Below are positions 1 through 9,954 of a stretch of 64,000 nucleotides of DNA, piece by piece. The stretch covers positions 62,001 through 126,000 of the forward strand of contig NZ_JAAXOQ010000003.1 of assembly GCF_012396015.1 (NCBI RefSeq), given 5' to 3'. How positions within the stretch are numbered: position 1 is the first letter of the stretch; every line of letters starts with the position of its first letter. The DNA comes from Tsukamurella spumae. GTDB lineage: Bacteria > Actinomycetota > Actinomycetes > Mycobacteriales > Mycobacteriaceae. Position numbers and translations under genes: made by a program. The notes beneath the pieces were generated by a model. That model worked only from the letters and a program-made list of their open reading frames with translations. It was not told the DNA's origin and did not search any database.

Positions 1-1533
<1,533 letters not shown>

Positions 1534-1560
1534 AGAAGTGGATGGCGTGCCAGCTTCTGT

Positions 1561-2418
1561 TCATTTCGACGCCGCGAATGTGGCGCCGAACACACGCTCC
1601 GCGGTCGCCGTGGTGGCCGCCGCGATCTCCTCGGGGCTGACTCCGCGCAGGTCAGCGAGGAATCGGGCGGTGTAGGGGATGCAGTACGACTCATTGGGGG
1701 CACCCCGGTACGGATGTGGTGTGAGATACGGCGCATCCGTCTCGACGAGTAGTTGATCCTCGGGTACCAGGCGCGCGGCCTCCTGCAGGGCCGCCGCGTT
1801 GGTGAAGGTGACCGTGCCGGAGAAGCTGAGCACGTAGCCGCGGTCCACGCATTCGCGGGCCATCTCCGCGTCGCCGGAGAAGCAGTGGAAGATCACCGTC
1901 TCCGGGGCGCCGAAGCGCTCCAGGTCCTTCAGGATGTCGGCGTCGGCCTCGCGGTTGTGGATCATCAGCGGCTTGCCCAGGCGTTTGGCCAGGTCGATGT
2001 GCCACTCGAACGCCGCGTGCTGCTGCGCCGGCGTGGCCACGTCCTCCCGCTTGCCCAGCCAGTACCAGTCCAGGCCGGTCTCCCCGATGGCCACGCACCG
2101 CGGATCCGCGGCGAGCCGCTCGAGCTCCTCCGGCGCACCGTCGACCTCGAGCTGATGCGCGTCCGTGGGATGCAGGGCCACCGCGGCGAAGACCCGCTCG
2201 TCCCACCGGGACGCGTCGATGACGTACCGGGCCTGCTCCAGGTCGCACGCGACGGTGACGACGCGGTCGACGCCGACGGACGCCGACCGGTCGACCAGCT
2301 CCCGCACGGCCTCGGGCGTGCGGGCACGGCAGCCGTCGAGGTGCGTGTGCGCGTCGACGAGGCCCGGGAGCGGCGCGGGCAGCGGAGGCGGCGGCTTCTT
2401 CTTCCCCATACCGCCCAT
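1561..2418 (-). CDS. tatD: TatD family metal-dependent DNase
   Basis: Cytosolic amidohydrolase-fold nuclease of the TatD/YcfH family, 285 residues. The first metal motif is VDAHTHLDGC near residue 23, the active-site glutamate lies in AIGETGLDWY, histidines in PLMIHNREAD and VIFHCFSGD, and the closing aspartate in LLVETDAPYLTPHPYRG. All key metal ligands are present and the length is normal. Two in-frame starts are possible (2418, and 2409 giving MGKKKPPPP); I keep the longer. The tatD-rpfB order matches mycobacteria, which supports a shared locus rather than a shared function. Confidence 0.95.
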   Translation of the reverse strand: MGGMGKKKPPPPLPAPLPGLVDAHTHLDGCRARTPEAVRELVDRSASVGVDRVVTVACDLEQARYVIDASRWDERVFAAVALHPTDAHQLEVDGAPEELERLAADPRCVAIGETGLDWYWLGKREDVATPAQQHAAFEWHIDLAKRLGKPLMIHNREADADILKDLERFGAPETVIFHCFSGDAEMARECVDRGYVLSFSGTVTFTNAAALQEAARLVPEDQLLVETDAPYLTPHPYRGAPNESYCIPYTARFLADLRGVSPEEIAAATTATAERVFGATFAASK

Positions 2419-2530
2419 TGTTCCGGTAGTCCGCGCACCGCGGTTCTTCGGACCATGTTTAATCCTGTGTTAAGCGGCGGCGAAGCGATGCCTGTTCTGA
2501 TCGCACCAGCCCCTTCGAAGAGGAGAACAG

Positions 2531-3706
2531 ATGAGCTCGAAGCTCGTGGCCGGCCTCGTCGTCGGCTGCGCCGCCCTGGTCGCGGCCTGCAGCACGACCA
2601 CCGCCGGGGAGGCCGTCGTCGCCGGACCGTCTCCGTCGAGCGCCGCACCCTCCGCGGCGGACCCGACGGTGACCGTCCCCGCGGGACTGGACACGGGCAC
2701 GTTCCCGACCACCGCGCGCACCGTGCCGGCGACGAGCGTGTCGAGGTGGGTGGCCGAGGGCAATCGCATGGGCGACGACGCCCTCATCCAGACCGACGCG
2801 GTCGATCCCCGCCTCGTCGTCGGCGGCGCAGCGCTGCGCTCCTTCCCCGTGCTGCCGATCAGTGCGATCGAGGACGGCGTCCGCTCCCGCGTGCCGGACG
2901 CCACCGCCGATGTCTTCGTGGCCAACAACCTCCGCGTCGGGATGAGCACCACCCGCGGCGACAGGCTCGAGAACCCCACCGTCGCGCTGCGCATGGGGAT
3001 CTACCGCTTCGACACCCCGCAGATCGCGCTCAAGGTCGTCGAATCCATCCGGACGGCCACCGCCGCCGCGCGCCCCGTCGCGATCACGGGCACCCCGAAC
3101 GTGCTCTCCTCGGAGTTCAAGCCCGGCACCGTGGACAGCTACGTCGCGGAGGGGCCGTTCGTGCTGAACATCAGCGGCACCGGGCCCACCACCGCCGACG
3201 GCGCGCAGTTCGTCACGAAGGCCTACCCGCTAGAACTCGCGAAGCTGCGCGCCTTCTCCCCGACCCCGATCGAGGCGATGCCGAACATCGCCGTCGACCG
3301 CGACGGGATCGTCAGCCGCACGCTGCCGGTGGACGCGTCGGTCCCGCTGCCCGAGATCCAGACCGGCGGGTTCGCCTACAACAGCCTCCTGCACCGCCTC
3401 CCCGACCTGACCAAGACCGCGACCTACCAGAACGCGGGCATCGACCTGATCGGCATGGCCGGCAGCGTCGTGTACCGCACACGGGACGCCGCCGCCGCGA
3501 CCGCGATGGTCGAGGCCGCCGCGTCGAAGAACCCGCCGGTCGACGGCATCCCGCAGCTGCCGGCGGTCAAGTGCATGACCAGTGGGACGCTCACCTTCTG
3601 CTGGTCCGCGGTGGGCCGGTACGCGGCGTCGGTCAACGACAAGAACCCCACCGTCGCGCGCCAGAAGGCCGCCGCGCAGTACACGATCCTCGCCACGACC
3701 CGCTAG
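2531..3706 (+). CDS. DUF7373-type lipoprotein, first of a tandem pair
   Basis: Predicted lipoprotein of 391 residues. The N terminus is a signal peptide ending in the lipobox LVAAC (Cys about residue 20), followed by a low-complexity Ser/Pro/Thr linker, so it should be anchored in the outer leaflet of the plasma membrane. The rest resembles the DUF7373 family of actinomycete lipoproteins; its biochemical role is unknown. GAAGAGGAG sits just before the ATG. It shares long matches with the next gene (EGNRMGD, VDPRL, RVGM(S/T)TTRG, EFKPGTVDSY, DAAAA), so the pair arose by duplication. It is divergent from tatD over a 112-base gap. Confidence 0.8.
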   Translation: MSSKLVAGLVVGCAALVAACSTTTAGEAVVAGPSPSSAAPSAADPTVTVPAGLDTGTFPTTARTVPATSVSRWVAEGNRMGDDALIQTDAVDPRLVVGGAALRSFPVLPISAIEDGVRSRVPDATADVFVANNLRVGMSTTRGDRLENPTVALRMGIYRFDTPQIALKVVESIRTATAAARPVAITGTPNVLSSEFKPGTVDSYVAEGPFVLNISGTGPTTADGAQFVTKAYPLELAKLRAFSPTPIEAMPNIAVDRDGIVSRTLPVDASVPLPEIQTGGFAYNSLLHRLPDLTKTATYQNAGIDLIGMAGSVVYRTRDAAAATAMVEAAASKNPPVDGIPQLPAVKCMTSGTLTFCWSAVGRYAASVNDKNPTVARQKAAAQYTILATTR

Positions 3707-3716
3707 GAGCACTCAG

Positions 3717-4871
3717 ATGAAGCGCGCCGCCCTCCCCCTGCTCACCTGCCTCCTGGCCCTCACCGCCTGCAGCACGACGGTGACCGGCATCGCCAGCGAC
3801 AGCGCCGGGAACTCGCCCGGCCCCGTCATCCCGACGGGGCTGGACGTCGGGCAGAACCCGACGACGCTGCGCGAGGTGCCGACACCGTCGAACGATCAGG
3901 CGTGGGTCGCGGAGGGCAACCGCATGGGCGACGCGCTGATCCAGGTGAACGAGGTCGATCCCCGGCTGACGATCGGGGGCATCGCGAAGCGTTCCTATCC
4001 CGTCCTGCGCGGCACGCAGCTGATCGATCGCGTGCCGGACGCGACCAAGGACGCGTTCTGGGACAACGACATGCGGGTCGGGATGACCACCACGCGCGGC
4101 AACGACTTCGACAACCCGACCGTCGCGGTCCGGATCGGCCTGTACCGCTTCGACGACCCCGACACCGCCGCGAAGACGCTCGCCAAGATCAAGGCGGGCA
4201 CGGCGCGGAACAAGCAGATCGCGATCTCCTCGACCGACGGGGTCAGCGCGACCGAGTTCAAGCCCGGGACCGTGGACTCGTACCGCACCGAGGGGCCGTT
4301 CGTGATCAACGTCAGCGGTACCGCGCCCACGACCGACGAGGCGGCGCGATTCGTCACCAAGGCCTACGAGCTCGAGATGCCGAAGGTCAAGGCGTTCACC
4401 CCCACGCCCGTGTCGTCCATCCTGTCGCTGCCCGCCGACAAGGACGGCATCGTGGCACGGACGATCTACGAGAACGCCGACAGCGTCGCGAGCATGCTCA
4501 ACAACGGCTACTTCGACCTGACCGGTCTCCTGCACCGCGTGCCCGACCTCGCGTCGGCGGACGCCTACCGGCAGGCCGGCGTCGATCTCGTCGGGCAGGG
4601 CAAGACCTTCGTGTACCGCACGCGCGATGCCGCCGCGGCCTCCGCGCTGCCCGACGCGCTCGCGCGGGTGACGAAGCCGAATCCCACGAAGGTCCCCGCA
4701 GCGGGGCCGACGGGCCTGCCCACCGTCAAGTGCAGCGAGTACACCGATGATCACACCGGCGCCTGCACGGGCACCGTCGGGCGGTACATGTTCACCCTGT
4801 CGGCCGACAGCCTGCGCGCCGCCCAGCAACTGGCCGCCGCGCAGTACACGATCCTGGCGAAGAACCCCTAG
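3717..4871 (+). CDS. DUF7373-type lipoprotein, second of a tandem pair
   Basis: Paralogue of the preceding gene, 384 residues, starting at ATG 3717 with GGAG seven bases upstream and only 10 bases after the upstream stop, so the two are probably co-transcribed. Signal peptide and lipobox LTAC at Cys 20, then a Thr/Ser/Gly/Pro linker. The body carries the same landmarks as its twin (AWVAEGNRMGDALIQ, EFKPGTVDSYRTEGPFVIN, TFVYRTRDAAAASAL) plus a C-terminal pair of cysteines in KCSEYTDDHTGACTG that may form a disulfide outside the cell. Function unknown. It converges on metG with 10 bases between the stops. Confidence 0.8.
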   Translation: MKRAALPLLTCLLALTACSTTVTGIASDSAGNSPGPVIPTGLDVGQNPTTLREVPTPSNDQAWVAEGNRMGDALIQVNEVDPRLTIGGIAKRSYPVLRGTQLIDRVPDATKDAFWDNDMRVGMTTTRGNDFDNPTVAVRIGLYRFDDPDTAAKTLAKIKAGTARNKQIAISSTDGVSATEFKPGTVDSYRTEGPFVINVSGTAPTTDEAARFVTKAYELEMPKVKAFTPTPVSSILSLPADKDGIVARTIYENADSVASMLNNGYFDLTGLLHRVPDLASADAYRQAGVDLVGQGKTFVYRTRDAAAASALPDALARVTKPNPTKVPAAGPTGLPTVKCSEYTDDHTGACTGTVGRYMFTLSADSLRAAQQLAAAQYTILAKNP

Positions 4872-4881
4872 CGCGGGACCG

Positions 4882-6426
4882 CTACTCCGGTTCGACGTAG
4901 CGCGGGAAGACGCCCTGCGGTGAGGGCAGTGCGGTGCCGGGCCGCAGCCGGGTGGCCACCGCATCGAGGGACCGCTGGTCCTGGGGCTGCCCGAGCTGCG
5001 TGAGCAGCTTCTCCGACGACTCCGGCATGACCGGCTGCAGCAGCAGCGCGACCTGTCGCACGACCTCGGCGGTCACGTACAGCACCGTCGCCATGCGGTC
5101 CGGGTCGCTCGCCTTGAGCTTCCACGGCTCCTGCGCGGAGAAGTACCGGTTGGTCTCGGCGAGGACCTCCCAGATCGCCTCCAGGTACAGATGCAGCGCC
5201 TGGTTGTCGACGTGGCCGCGGACCGCCGCCAGCAGGCCGTCGGCCTTGGCGAGCAGGGCGTCGTCGGCCTCGGTGAACGGGCCGGGCGACGGGACCGCGC
5301 CCCCGCAGTTCTTGTTGATCATCGACAGCGAGCGCTGCGCGAGGTTGCCCAGCTCGTTGGCGAGGTCCGCGTTGATCCGGCCGACGATCGCCTCGTGGCT
5401 GTAGCTGCCGTCCTGGCCGAAGCTGACCTCGCGGAGCAGGAAGAAGCGCAGCGCGTCGAGGCCGTACTCGGCGATGAGGGCGTGCGGGTCGACGACATTG
5501 CCGACCGACTTGCTCATCTTCTCGCCCTTGTTGAACAGGAAGCCGTGGGCGAAGACCCGCTCGGGCAGCTCGATCCCGGCGCTCATGAGGAACGCGGGCC
5601 AGTAGACGGCGTGGAACCGGATGATGTCCTTACCGATGATCTGCAGCTTCGGCGGCCAGTACGTGGTGAACTGCTCCGAGTCCGTGTCCGGGTAGCCGGC
5701 GCCGGTGAGGTAGTTGGTGAGCGCGTCCACCCACACGTACATGACGTGGTCCGGGTCGCCCGGCACGGGCACGCCCCAGTCGAAGGTGTCACGGCTGATC
5801 GACAGGTCCTTGAGGCCGCCCTTGATGAAGCTGACGATCTCGTTGCGGCGCGTCGCGGGCTCGAGGTATCCGCCCTCGCGGTCCAGCAGCGCGAGCAGCT
5901 TGTCCTCGTACGCGGAGAGCTTGAAGAAGTAGGACGCCTCCTCGGTCCACTCCACCTCGGTGCCGGTGCCCGTGGACACGCGAGTGCCGTCCTCGGTGAC
6001 CGTCGTCTCGTCCTCGGCGTAGTACGCCTCGTCGCGCACCGAGTACCAGCCCGAGTACTTGCCCAGGTAGATGTCGCCATTGGCCGCCATCCGCTCCCAG
6101 ATGGCCTTCGACGCCACGTAGTGATCGGGGTCGGTGGTGCGGATGAACCGGTCGAAGGTGGACCCGACGGCGCGCTGCAGCGCCTCGAAGGCGGCGGCAT
6201 TGCGGTCGGCGAGGGCCTTGGTCTCGATGCCCTCCTTGGCCGCGGTCTGCTGCATCTTGAGGCCGTGCTCGTCGGTGCCGGTCAGGAAGAACACGTCGAA
6301 GCCGTCGAGCCGCTTGAACCGCGCGATCACGTCCGTGGCGATGTACTCGTACGCGTGCCCGATGTGCGGAACGCCGTTCGGGTACGCGATCGCGGTGGTG
6401 AGGTAGAAAGCCTTGTCTGCAGCCAT
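4882..6426 (-). CDS. metG: Methionyl-tRNA synthetase
   Basis: Class I aminoacyl-tRNA synthetase charging tRNA-Met, cytosolic, 514 residues. The HIGH signature is PHIGHAYEY near residue 20 and the KMSKS loop is [15 protein letters not shown] near residue 300. The sequence between them lacks a clear zinc-knuckle cysteine set, as in the shorter actinobacterial enzymes. The anticodon-binding helical domain follows ([12 protein letters not shown]); there is no C-terminal tRNA-binding EMAP domain, consistent with the short length. Essential; gene order metG-tatD-rpfB is as in mycobacteria, with the lipoprotein pair inserted. Confidence 0.97.
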   Translation of the reverse strand: MAADKAFYLTTAIAYPNGVPHIGHAYEYIATDVIARFKRLDGFDVFFLTGTDEHGLKMQQTAAKEGIETKALADRNAAAFEALQRAVGSTFDRFIRTTDPDHYVASKAIWERMAANGDIYLGKYSGWYSVRDEAYYAEDETTVTEDGTRVSTGTGTEVEWTEEASYFFKLSAYEDKLLALLDREGGYLEPATRRNEIVSFIKGGLKDLSISRDTFDWGVPVPGDPDHVMYVWVDALTNYLTGAGYPDTDSEQFTTYWPPKLQIIGKDIIRFHAVYWPAFLMSAGIELPERVFAHGFLFNKGEKMSKSVGNVVDPHALIAEYGLDALRFFLLREVSFGQDGSYSHEAIVGRINADLANELGNLAQRSLSMINKNCGGAVPSPGPFTEADDALLAKADGLLAAVRGHVDNQALHLYLEAIWEVLAETNRYFSAQEPWKLKASDPDRMATVLYVTAEVVRQVALLLQPVMPESSEKLLTQLGQPQDQRSLDAVATRLRPGTALPSPQGVFPRYVEPE

Positions 6427-6581
6427 GGTGGGGTCAGCTTATCGGTGCGTTCCCGCGGTCCGGCAAGCACGTTTCGTCGCGCTGGTCAACGCCCCGACGA
6501 TGCCCTGTGGAAAGTCCCGATCCCTCCACAGGCGGCGCTCTCGGGCGGGGTTCGTGGCCGGGGCGGCGCGATCATGAGCCG

Positions 6582-7403
6582 ATGGGGGAACACGGGGTGT
6601 TCGCGCGTACCGAGCTGCTCGCGGAAGGATCCGACCATGCGATCCGGCGCGCGGTGCACGCCGAGCGCCTAAAACGGCTCCGGCCCGGCTGGTACGCGGA
6701 GCCGGGTGCCGACGAGGAGGTCGCCGCCGCGGTGGCGGCGGGCGGAGCACTGACCTGCATGTCCGTGCTCAGCAGGCAGAAGGTGTGGGTTCCGGAGTCG
6801 GCGCGGGGCGTGCACGTGCGGCTCACTCAGAGGTATCGGCCCGGTCCGCACACCGGCTACCGCGCCTGCGGTGGTGCGCTGAACGGACCGATCGGCGCCA
6901 TCGACGATCCGACGACCGCGCTCCTCGCGGTGGTCGACTGCGTGCACGGCGACGAACTCACCGCCGTGCTCGACTCGCTCCTGCACCGCAGGGTCTTCCA
7001 GCCCGGTGAACTCGCCGGGATGCTCCGCGGGCAGCCGCGTCGTGTCGCGCGTGCACTCGCCGGAGTCGACGGCGCAGCGGAGTCGGGAACCGAGACCCAG
7101 GTGCGGCTGCACCTGCGCCGATCGCAGCTCCCGTACCGCACGCAGGTGTTCATCCCCGGCGTCGGCCACGTCGACGTTCTGGTCGGCCGGAGCCTGGTCA
7201 TCGAGTGCGACAGCGAGGAGCATCACGCCGGTGAGGCGATCGAGACCGATCGCGAACGCGATCTCGCGCTGCACACGCTCGGCTTCGAGGTGCTCCGCGT
7301 CTCCTATCAGCAGGTCTTCCACCAGTTCTCCAAGGTCGCCGCGGCGATCGATCGCAAGATCGCCAACCGGGACCATCGGCGGGCCACGGACTATCAGGCG
7401 TGA
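6582..7403 (+). CDS. DUF559-domain protein with AbiEi-like N-terminal winged helix
   Basis: A 273-residue protein of a family repeated many times in actinomycete genomes. Residues 1-60 look like the winged-helix N terminus of AbiEi-type antitoxin-like proteins (FARTELLAEGSDHAIRRAV, RLRPGWYAEP). The C-terminal 110 residues form a DUF559/Vsr-like endonuclease fold (LPYRTQVFIPGVGHVDVLVG, LVIECDSEEHH, FEVLRVSYQQV). No toxin partner lies next to it, so a toxin-antitoxin role is not supported here. ATG 6582 has no Shine-Dalgarno but GATCAT six bases upstream, which suggests a leaderless mRNA and decided the start. Confidence 0.75.
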   Translation: MGEHGVFARTELLAEGSDHAIRRAVHAERLKRLRPGWYAEPGADEEVAAAVAAGGALTCMSVLSRQKVWVPESARGVHVRLTQRYRPGPHTGYRACGGALNGPIGAIDDPTTALLAVVDCVHGDELTAVLDSLLHRRVFQPGELAGMLRGQPRRVARALAGVDGAAESGTETQVRLHLRRSQLPYRTQVFIPGVGHVDVLVGRSLVIECDSEEHHAGEAIETDRERDLALHTLGFEVLRVSYQQVFHQFSKVAAAIDRKIANRDHRRATDYQA

Positions 7404-7458
7404 TCGACTACCCGAGTGCCCGCTGAAATGTCCGCTGGAGCGGCGCCGGCCCGGCGTG

Positions 7459-7770
7459 TCATGGCATCGGCGCCGCAGCGGACGACATCTCCGCAGGCAC
7501 CCCGAGTACACGCGCACCCGGGACGGCGTCGAGGGCGATGACCGCGCCGGACTCGTCCAGCCGGAACCGGGCGATGTCGCGGCCGTAGCGCACGTAGACC
7601 ACGTCGTAGTCGACGCCGATGACCTCCGTCTCGGCGGTCGGCGCGTCCGCGGCGGTGCCGGCGAACTCCCCCTCGGCGTAGAACCGGACCTGGCTCAGAT
7701 CACCGTGCGCGATATGTACCCAGGTCAGCCGACCGCCCAGGTCGGTGCCGCCGTCGATCACCGGGTTCAT
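7459..7770 (-). CDS. Hypothetical protein of 103 residues
   Basis: I do not recognise this gene. It starts at ATG 7770 after a good GAGGAG and encodes a small acidic, probably beta-rich soluble protein (LTWVHIAHGDLSQVRFYAE, DVVYVRYGRDIARFRLDESG) without signal peptide, cysteines or membrane segments. An in-frame extension to 7980 exists, but that part has the composition of antisense sequence and overlaps the pabB start, so I exclude it. It lies divergent to pabB with 165 bases between the start codons. Confidence 0.6.
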   Translation of the reverse strand: MNPVIDGGTDLGGRLTWVHIAHGDLSQVRFYAEGEFAGTAADAPTAETEVIGVDYDVVYVRYGRDIARFRLDESGAVIALDAVPGARVLGVPAEMSSAAAPMP

Positions 7771-7935
7771 CGCTGCTCCTCGTCGTTGGGTGGCGGGCGG
7801 ACCGGGAGGGAGAGGATCCGCCTGCCAGGAAGTACTCTTCCGCTTCGCGCCCCGTGGCACATCGGGCGAAATCCCTATTTCTCCCGGACATCCGTCCCCC
7901 ATTCGGCCGATACGGGCGCATGACAGGATGGCGCG

Positions 7936-9039
7936 GTGCATCCGGTCGACATGCTGCGGGCGCTGCGGGATCGCGGCCACCGCCCCGCGGCGCTGCTGGG
8001 CACGTGGGGCGGCTTCCGCGCCGTCATCGCCCCGGAGCCCGCGCTCGGCCCCGGCAGGGCCCCCGACGGCGCGCCGTGGCTCGGCATCATCGGCTATCCC
8101 GATGTCACCGGCGAGTCGCGGCTCGTACCCGAGGTCATCGGCGGCGACCCCGGTCCGCTACTGCTGTTGGACACTCAGGATCGCTGGACCTGCACCGATC
8201 CCGGCTTCCCGGTGCCGGAGGCGGCGCCCGCACCCCGGCCGTGGACGGCCCGATGGACCGCGCCGGACCGGGACCAACACCGGGCGGCGGTGCTCGCCTG
8301 TCAGGAGGCGATCCGCGCCGGCGACGTGTACCAGGTGAACGTGTGCACCCGCTTCGACGGCGCGCTGACCGGCGACCCGCTCGAGATGTTCGCCGACATC
8401 GCCGCCGCGACCCGGCCCGCGAAGGCCGCCTACCTCGAGGGCGACTGGGGCGCGATCGCGTCCTTCTCCCCCGAGACCTTCCTCACCGACCGGGACGGTC
8501 TCCTCACCGAGCGGCCGATCAAGGGGACGCTGCCGGCGGGCCGGCGTCCCGAGGACCTGCGGGCCAGCGTCAAGGACGTCGCGGAGAACGTCATGATCGT
8601 GGACCTGGTGCGCAACGACCTCAGTCGGGTCGCGGCGATCGGCACCGTCCGGACGCCGGAGCTGCTGCGGGTGGAGCCCGCACCCGGCGTCTGGCACCTC
8701 GTCTCGACGGTGACGGCGCAGCAGCGGCCCGGGACCACCCGGCGCGAGCTCCTGGACGCGACCTTCCCGCCCGCCTCCGTGACCGGCACGCCGAAGCTCG
8801 CCGCGCGCGGGCGGATCACCGCGTGGGAGAAGCACACCCGCGGCACCTACTGCGGCGCGATCGGCATCGATCATCCGCTGACGGGTCTTGACCTCAATGT
8901 CGCGATCCGCACCGTCGAGGCGCGGAACGGCGCCCTCCGGCTCGGGGTGGGCGGCGGCATCACGATCGACTCCGACCCCGATGCCGAGTGGCGCGAGTGC
9001 CTGGACAAGGCGTCGTCGATCGTGGGTTTCCGGCCCTGA
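7936..9039 (+). CDS. pabB: Aminodeoxychorismate synthase component I
   Basis: Chorismate-binding enzyme converting chorismate and ammonia to 4-amino-4-deoxychorismate for folate. Of 367 residues, about 120-365 form the catalytic domain: GDVYQVNVCTRF, FSPETFL, the lysine motif RPIKGTLPAGRRPEDL, NVMIVDLVRNDLSRV, PGVWHLVSTV, FPPASVTGTPKLAA and the closing GGGITIDSDPDAEW. The gene begins with GTG 7936 with AGGAT six bases upstream and no ribosome site. Its start context (AGGATGGCGCGGTG) recurs at the folate cyclo-ligase gene at 37710. Synteny with metG and rsmI matches Rv1005c. Confidence 0.92.
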   Translation: MHPVDMLRALRDRGHRPAALLGTWGGFRAVIAPEPALGPGRAPDGAPWLGIIGYPDVTGESRLVPEVIGGDPGPLLLLDTQDRWTCTDPGFPVPEAAPAPRPWTARWTAPDRDQHRAAVLACQEAIRAGDVYQVNVCTRFDGALTGDPLEMFADIAAATRPAKAAYLEGDWGAIASFSPETFLTDRDGLLTERPIKGTLPAGRRPEDLRASVKDVAENVMIVDLVRNDLSRVAAIGTVRTPELLRVEPAPGVWHLVSTVTAQQRPGTTRRELLDATFPPASVTGTPKLAARGRITAWEKHTRGTYCGAIGIDHPLTGLDLNVAIRTVEARNGALRLGVGGGITIDSDPDAEWRECLDKASSIVGFRP

Positions 9040-9069
9040 CGGGATCTCCCCCGCGTGTCCGCGTCCTGG

Positions 9070-9930
9070 TCAGTCGTCGGATTCCGACCGGCGCTGCGCG
9101 AGTGCCGTCTCGTACAACTCGCGCTTGGACGCCCCCGTCTCCGCGGCGACGGCGGCGCACGCGTCCTTGAGGCGCTCGCCCGCGTCGACCCGGCGCAGGA
9201 CCGCGGCCACGTGGTCTCCGGGATCGGCGGAGACGGGGTCGGCGCCCGCGAGCACGACGGTGATCTCGCCGCGCACCCCGTCGGCCGCCCAGGCCGCGAG
9301 CTCGCCGAGGGTGCCGCGCCGCACCTCCTCATAGGTCTTCGTGAGCTCGCGACACACCGCGGCGCGTCGACCGGATCCGAGGACCTCGGCGGCGTCGGCG
9401 AGGGTCTCGGCGAGGCGGTGCGGCGACTCGAAGAACACCGCCGCCCGGCGCTCGGTCGTCAGCTCGTGCAGCCACGCCCGGCGGGCACCGGACTTGCGGG
9501 GGGCGAAACCGTCGAACAGGAACCGTTCGACGGGCAGCCCGGACAGGGCCAGCGCGGTGGTGACCGCCGACGGCCCGGGCAGGCAGGTGACCCGGTGCCC
9601 GGCCTCGACGACCGCCGCGACCAGGCGGTATCCGGGGTCGGACACCGAGGGCATACCGGCATCGGTGACGAGCAGCACCGTCTCACCGGCGTCGAGCGCG
9701 GCGAGCAACTGCGGGATCCTGCCGGCCTCGTTGTGGTCGTAGAAACTGAGGATCCGGCCGCGCGGTTCGACGTCCAGGGAGGCGGCCAGCGACCGCGCCC
9801 GGCGGGTGTCCTCGGCGGCGATCACATCGGCCGCTGCGAGTGCGGAGACGAGCCGGGCCGTGGCGTCGCCCGGGTTGCCCATCGGCACCCCGGCGACGAT
9901 CAGCACACCGCGCGCGTCCTCAGCTCCCAC
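9070..9930 (-). CDS. rsmI: 16S rRNA 2'-O-methyltransferase RsmI
   Basis: S-adenosylmethionine-dependent enzyme that methylates the 2'-OH of C1402 in 16S rRNA. It has 286 residues with the tetrapyrrole-methylase-like fold: GVPMGNPGDATARLV, IAAEDTRRARSLA, SFYDHNEAGR, VTDAGMPSVSDPGYRLV and CLPGPSAVTTALALSGLP. The C-terminal TYEEVRRGTLGEL and RGEITVVLAG are also typical. GTG 9930 is chosen because AGGG lies eight bases upstream; GTG 9939 is also in frame. It is divergent from pmt, and the two start codons are about 25 bases apart. Confidence 0.95.
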   Translation of the reverse strand: MGAEDARGVLIVAGVPMGNPGDATARLVSALAAADVIAAEDTRRARSLAASLDVEPRGRILSFYDHNEAGRIPQLLAALDAGETVLLVTDAGMPSVSDPGYRLVAAVVEAGHRVTCLPGPSAVTTALALSGLPVERFLFDGFAPRKSGARRAWLHELTTERRAAVFFESPHRLAETLADAAEVLGSGRRAAVCRELTKTYEEVRRGTLGELAAWAADGVRGEITVVLAGADPVSADPGDHVAAVLRRVDAGERLKDACAAVAAETGASKRELYETALAQRRSESDD

Positions 9931-9954
9931 GACTGACACCCTACGATGGGTCGC

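Noticed and set aside
6582-7403. Type IV toxin-antitoxin (AbiE-like) system
   Set aside because: Only the AbiEi-like N terminus is present; the C terminus is DUF559 and no AbiEii-type nucleotidyltransferase is adjacent.
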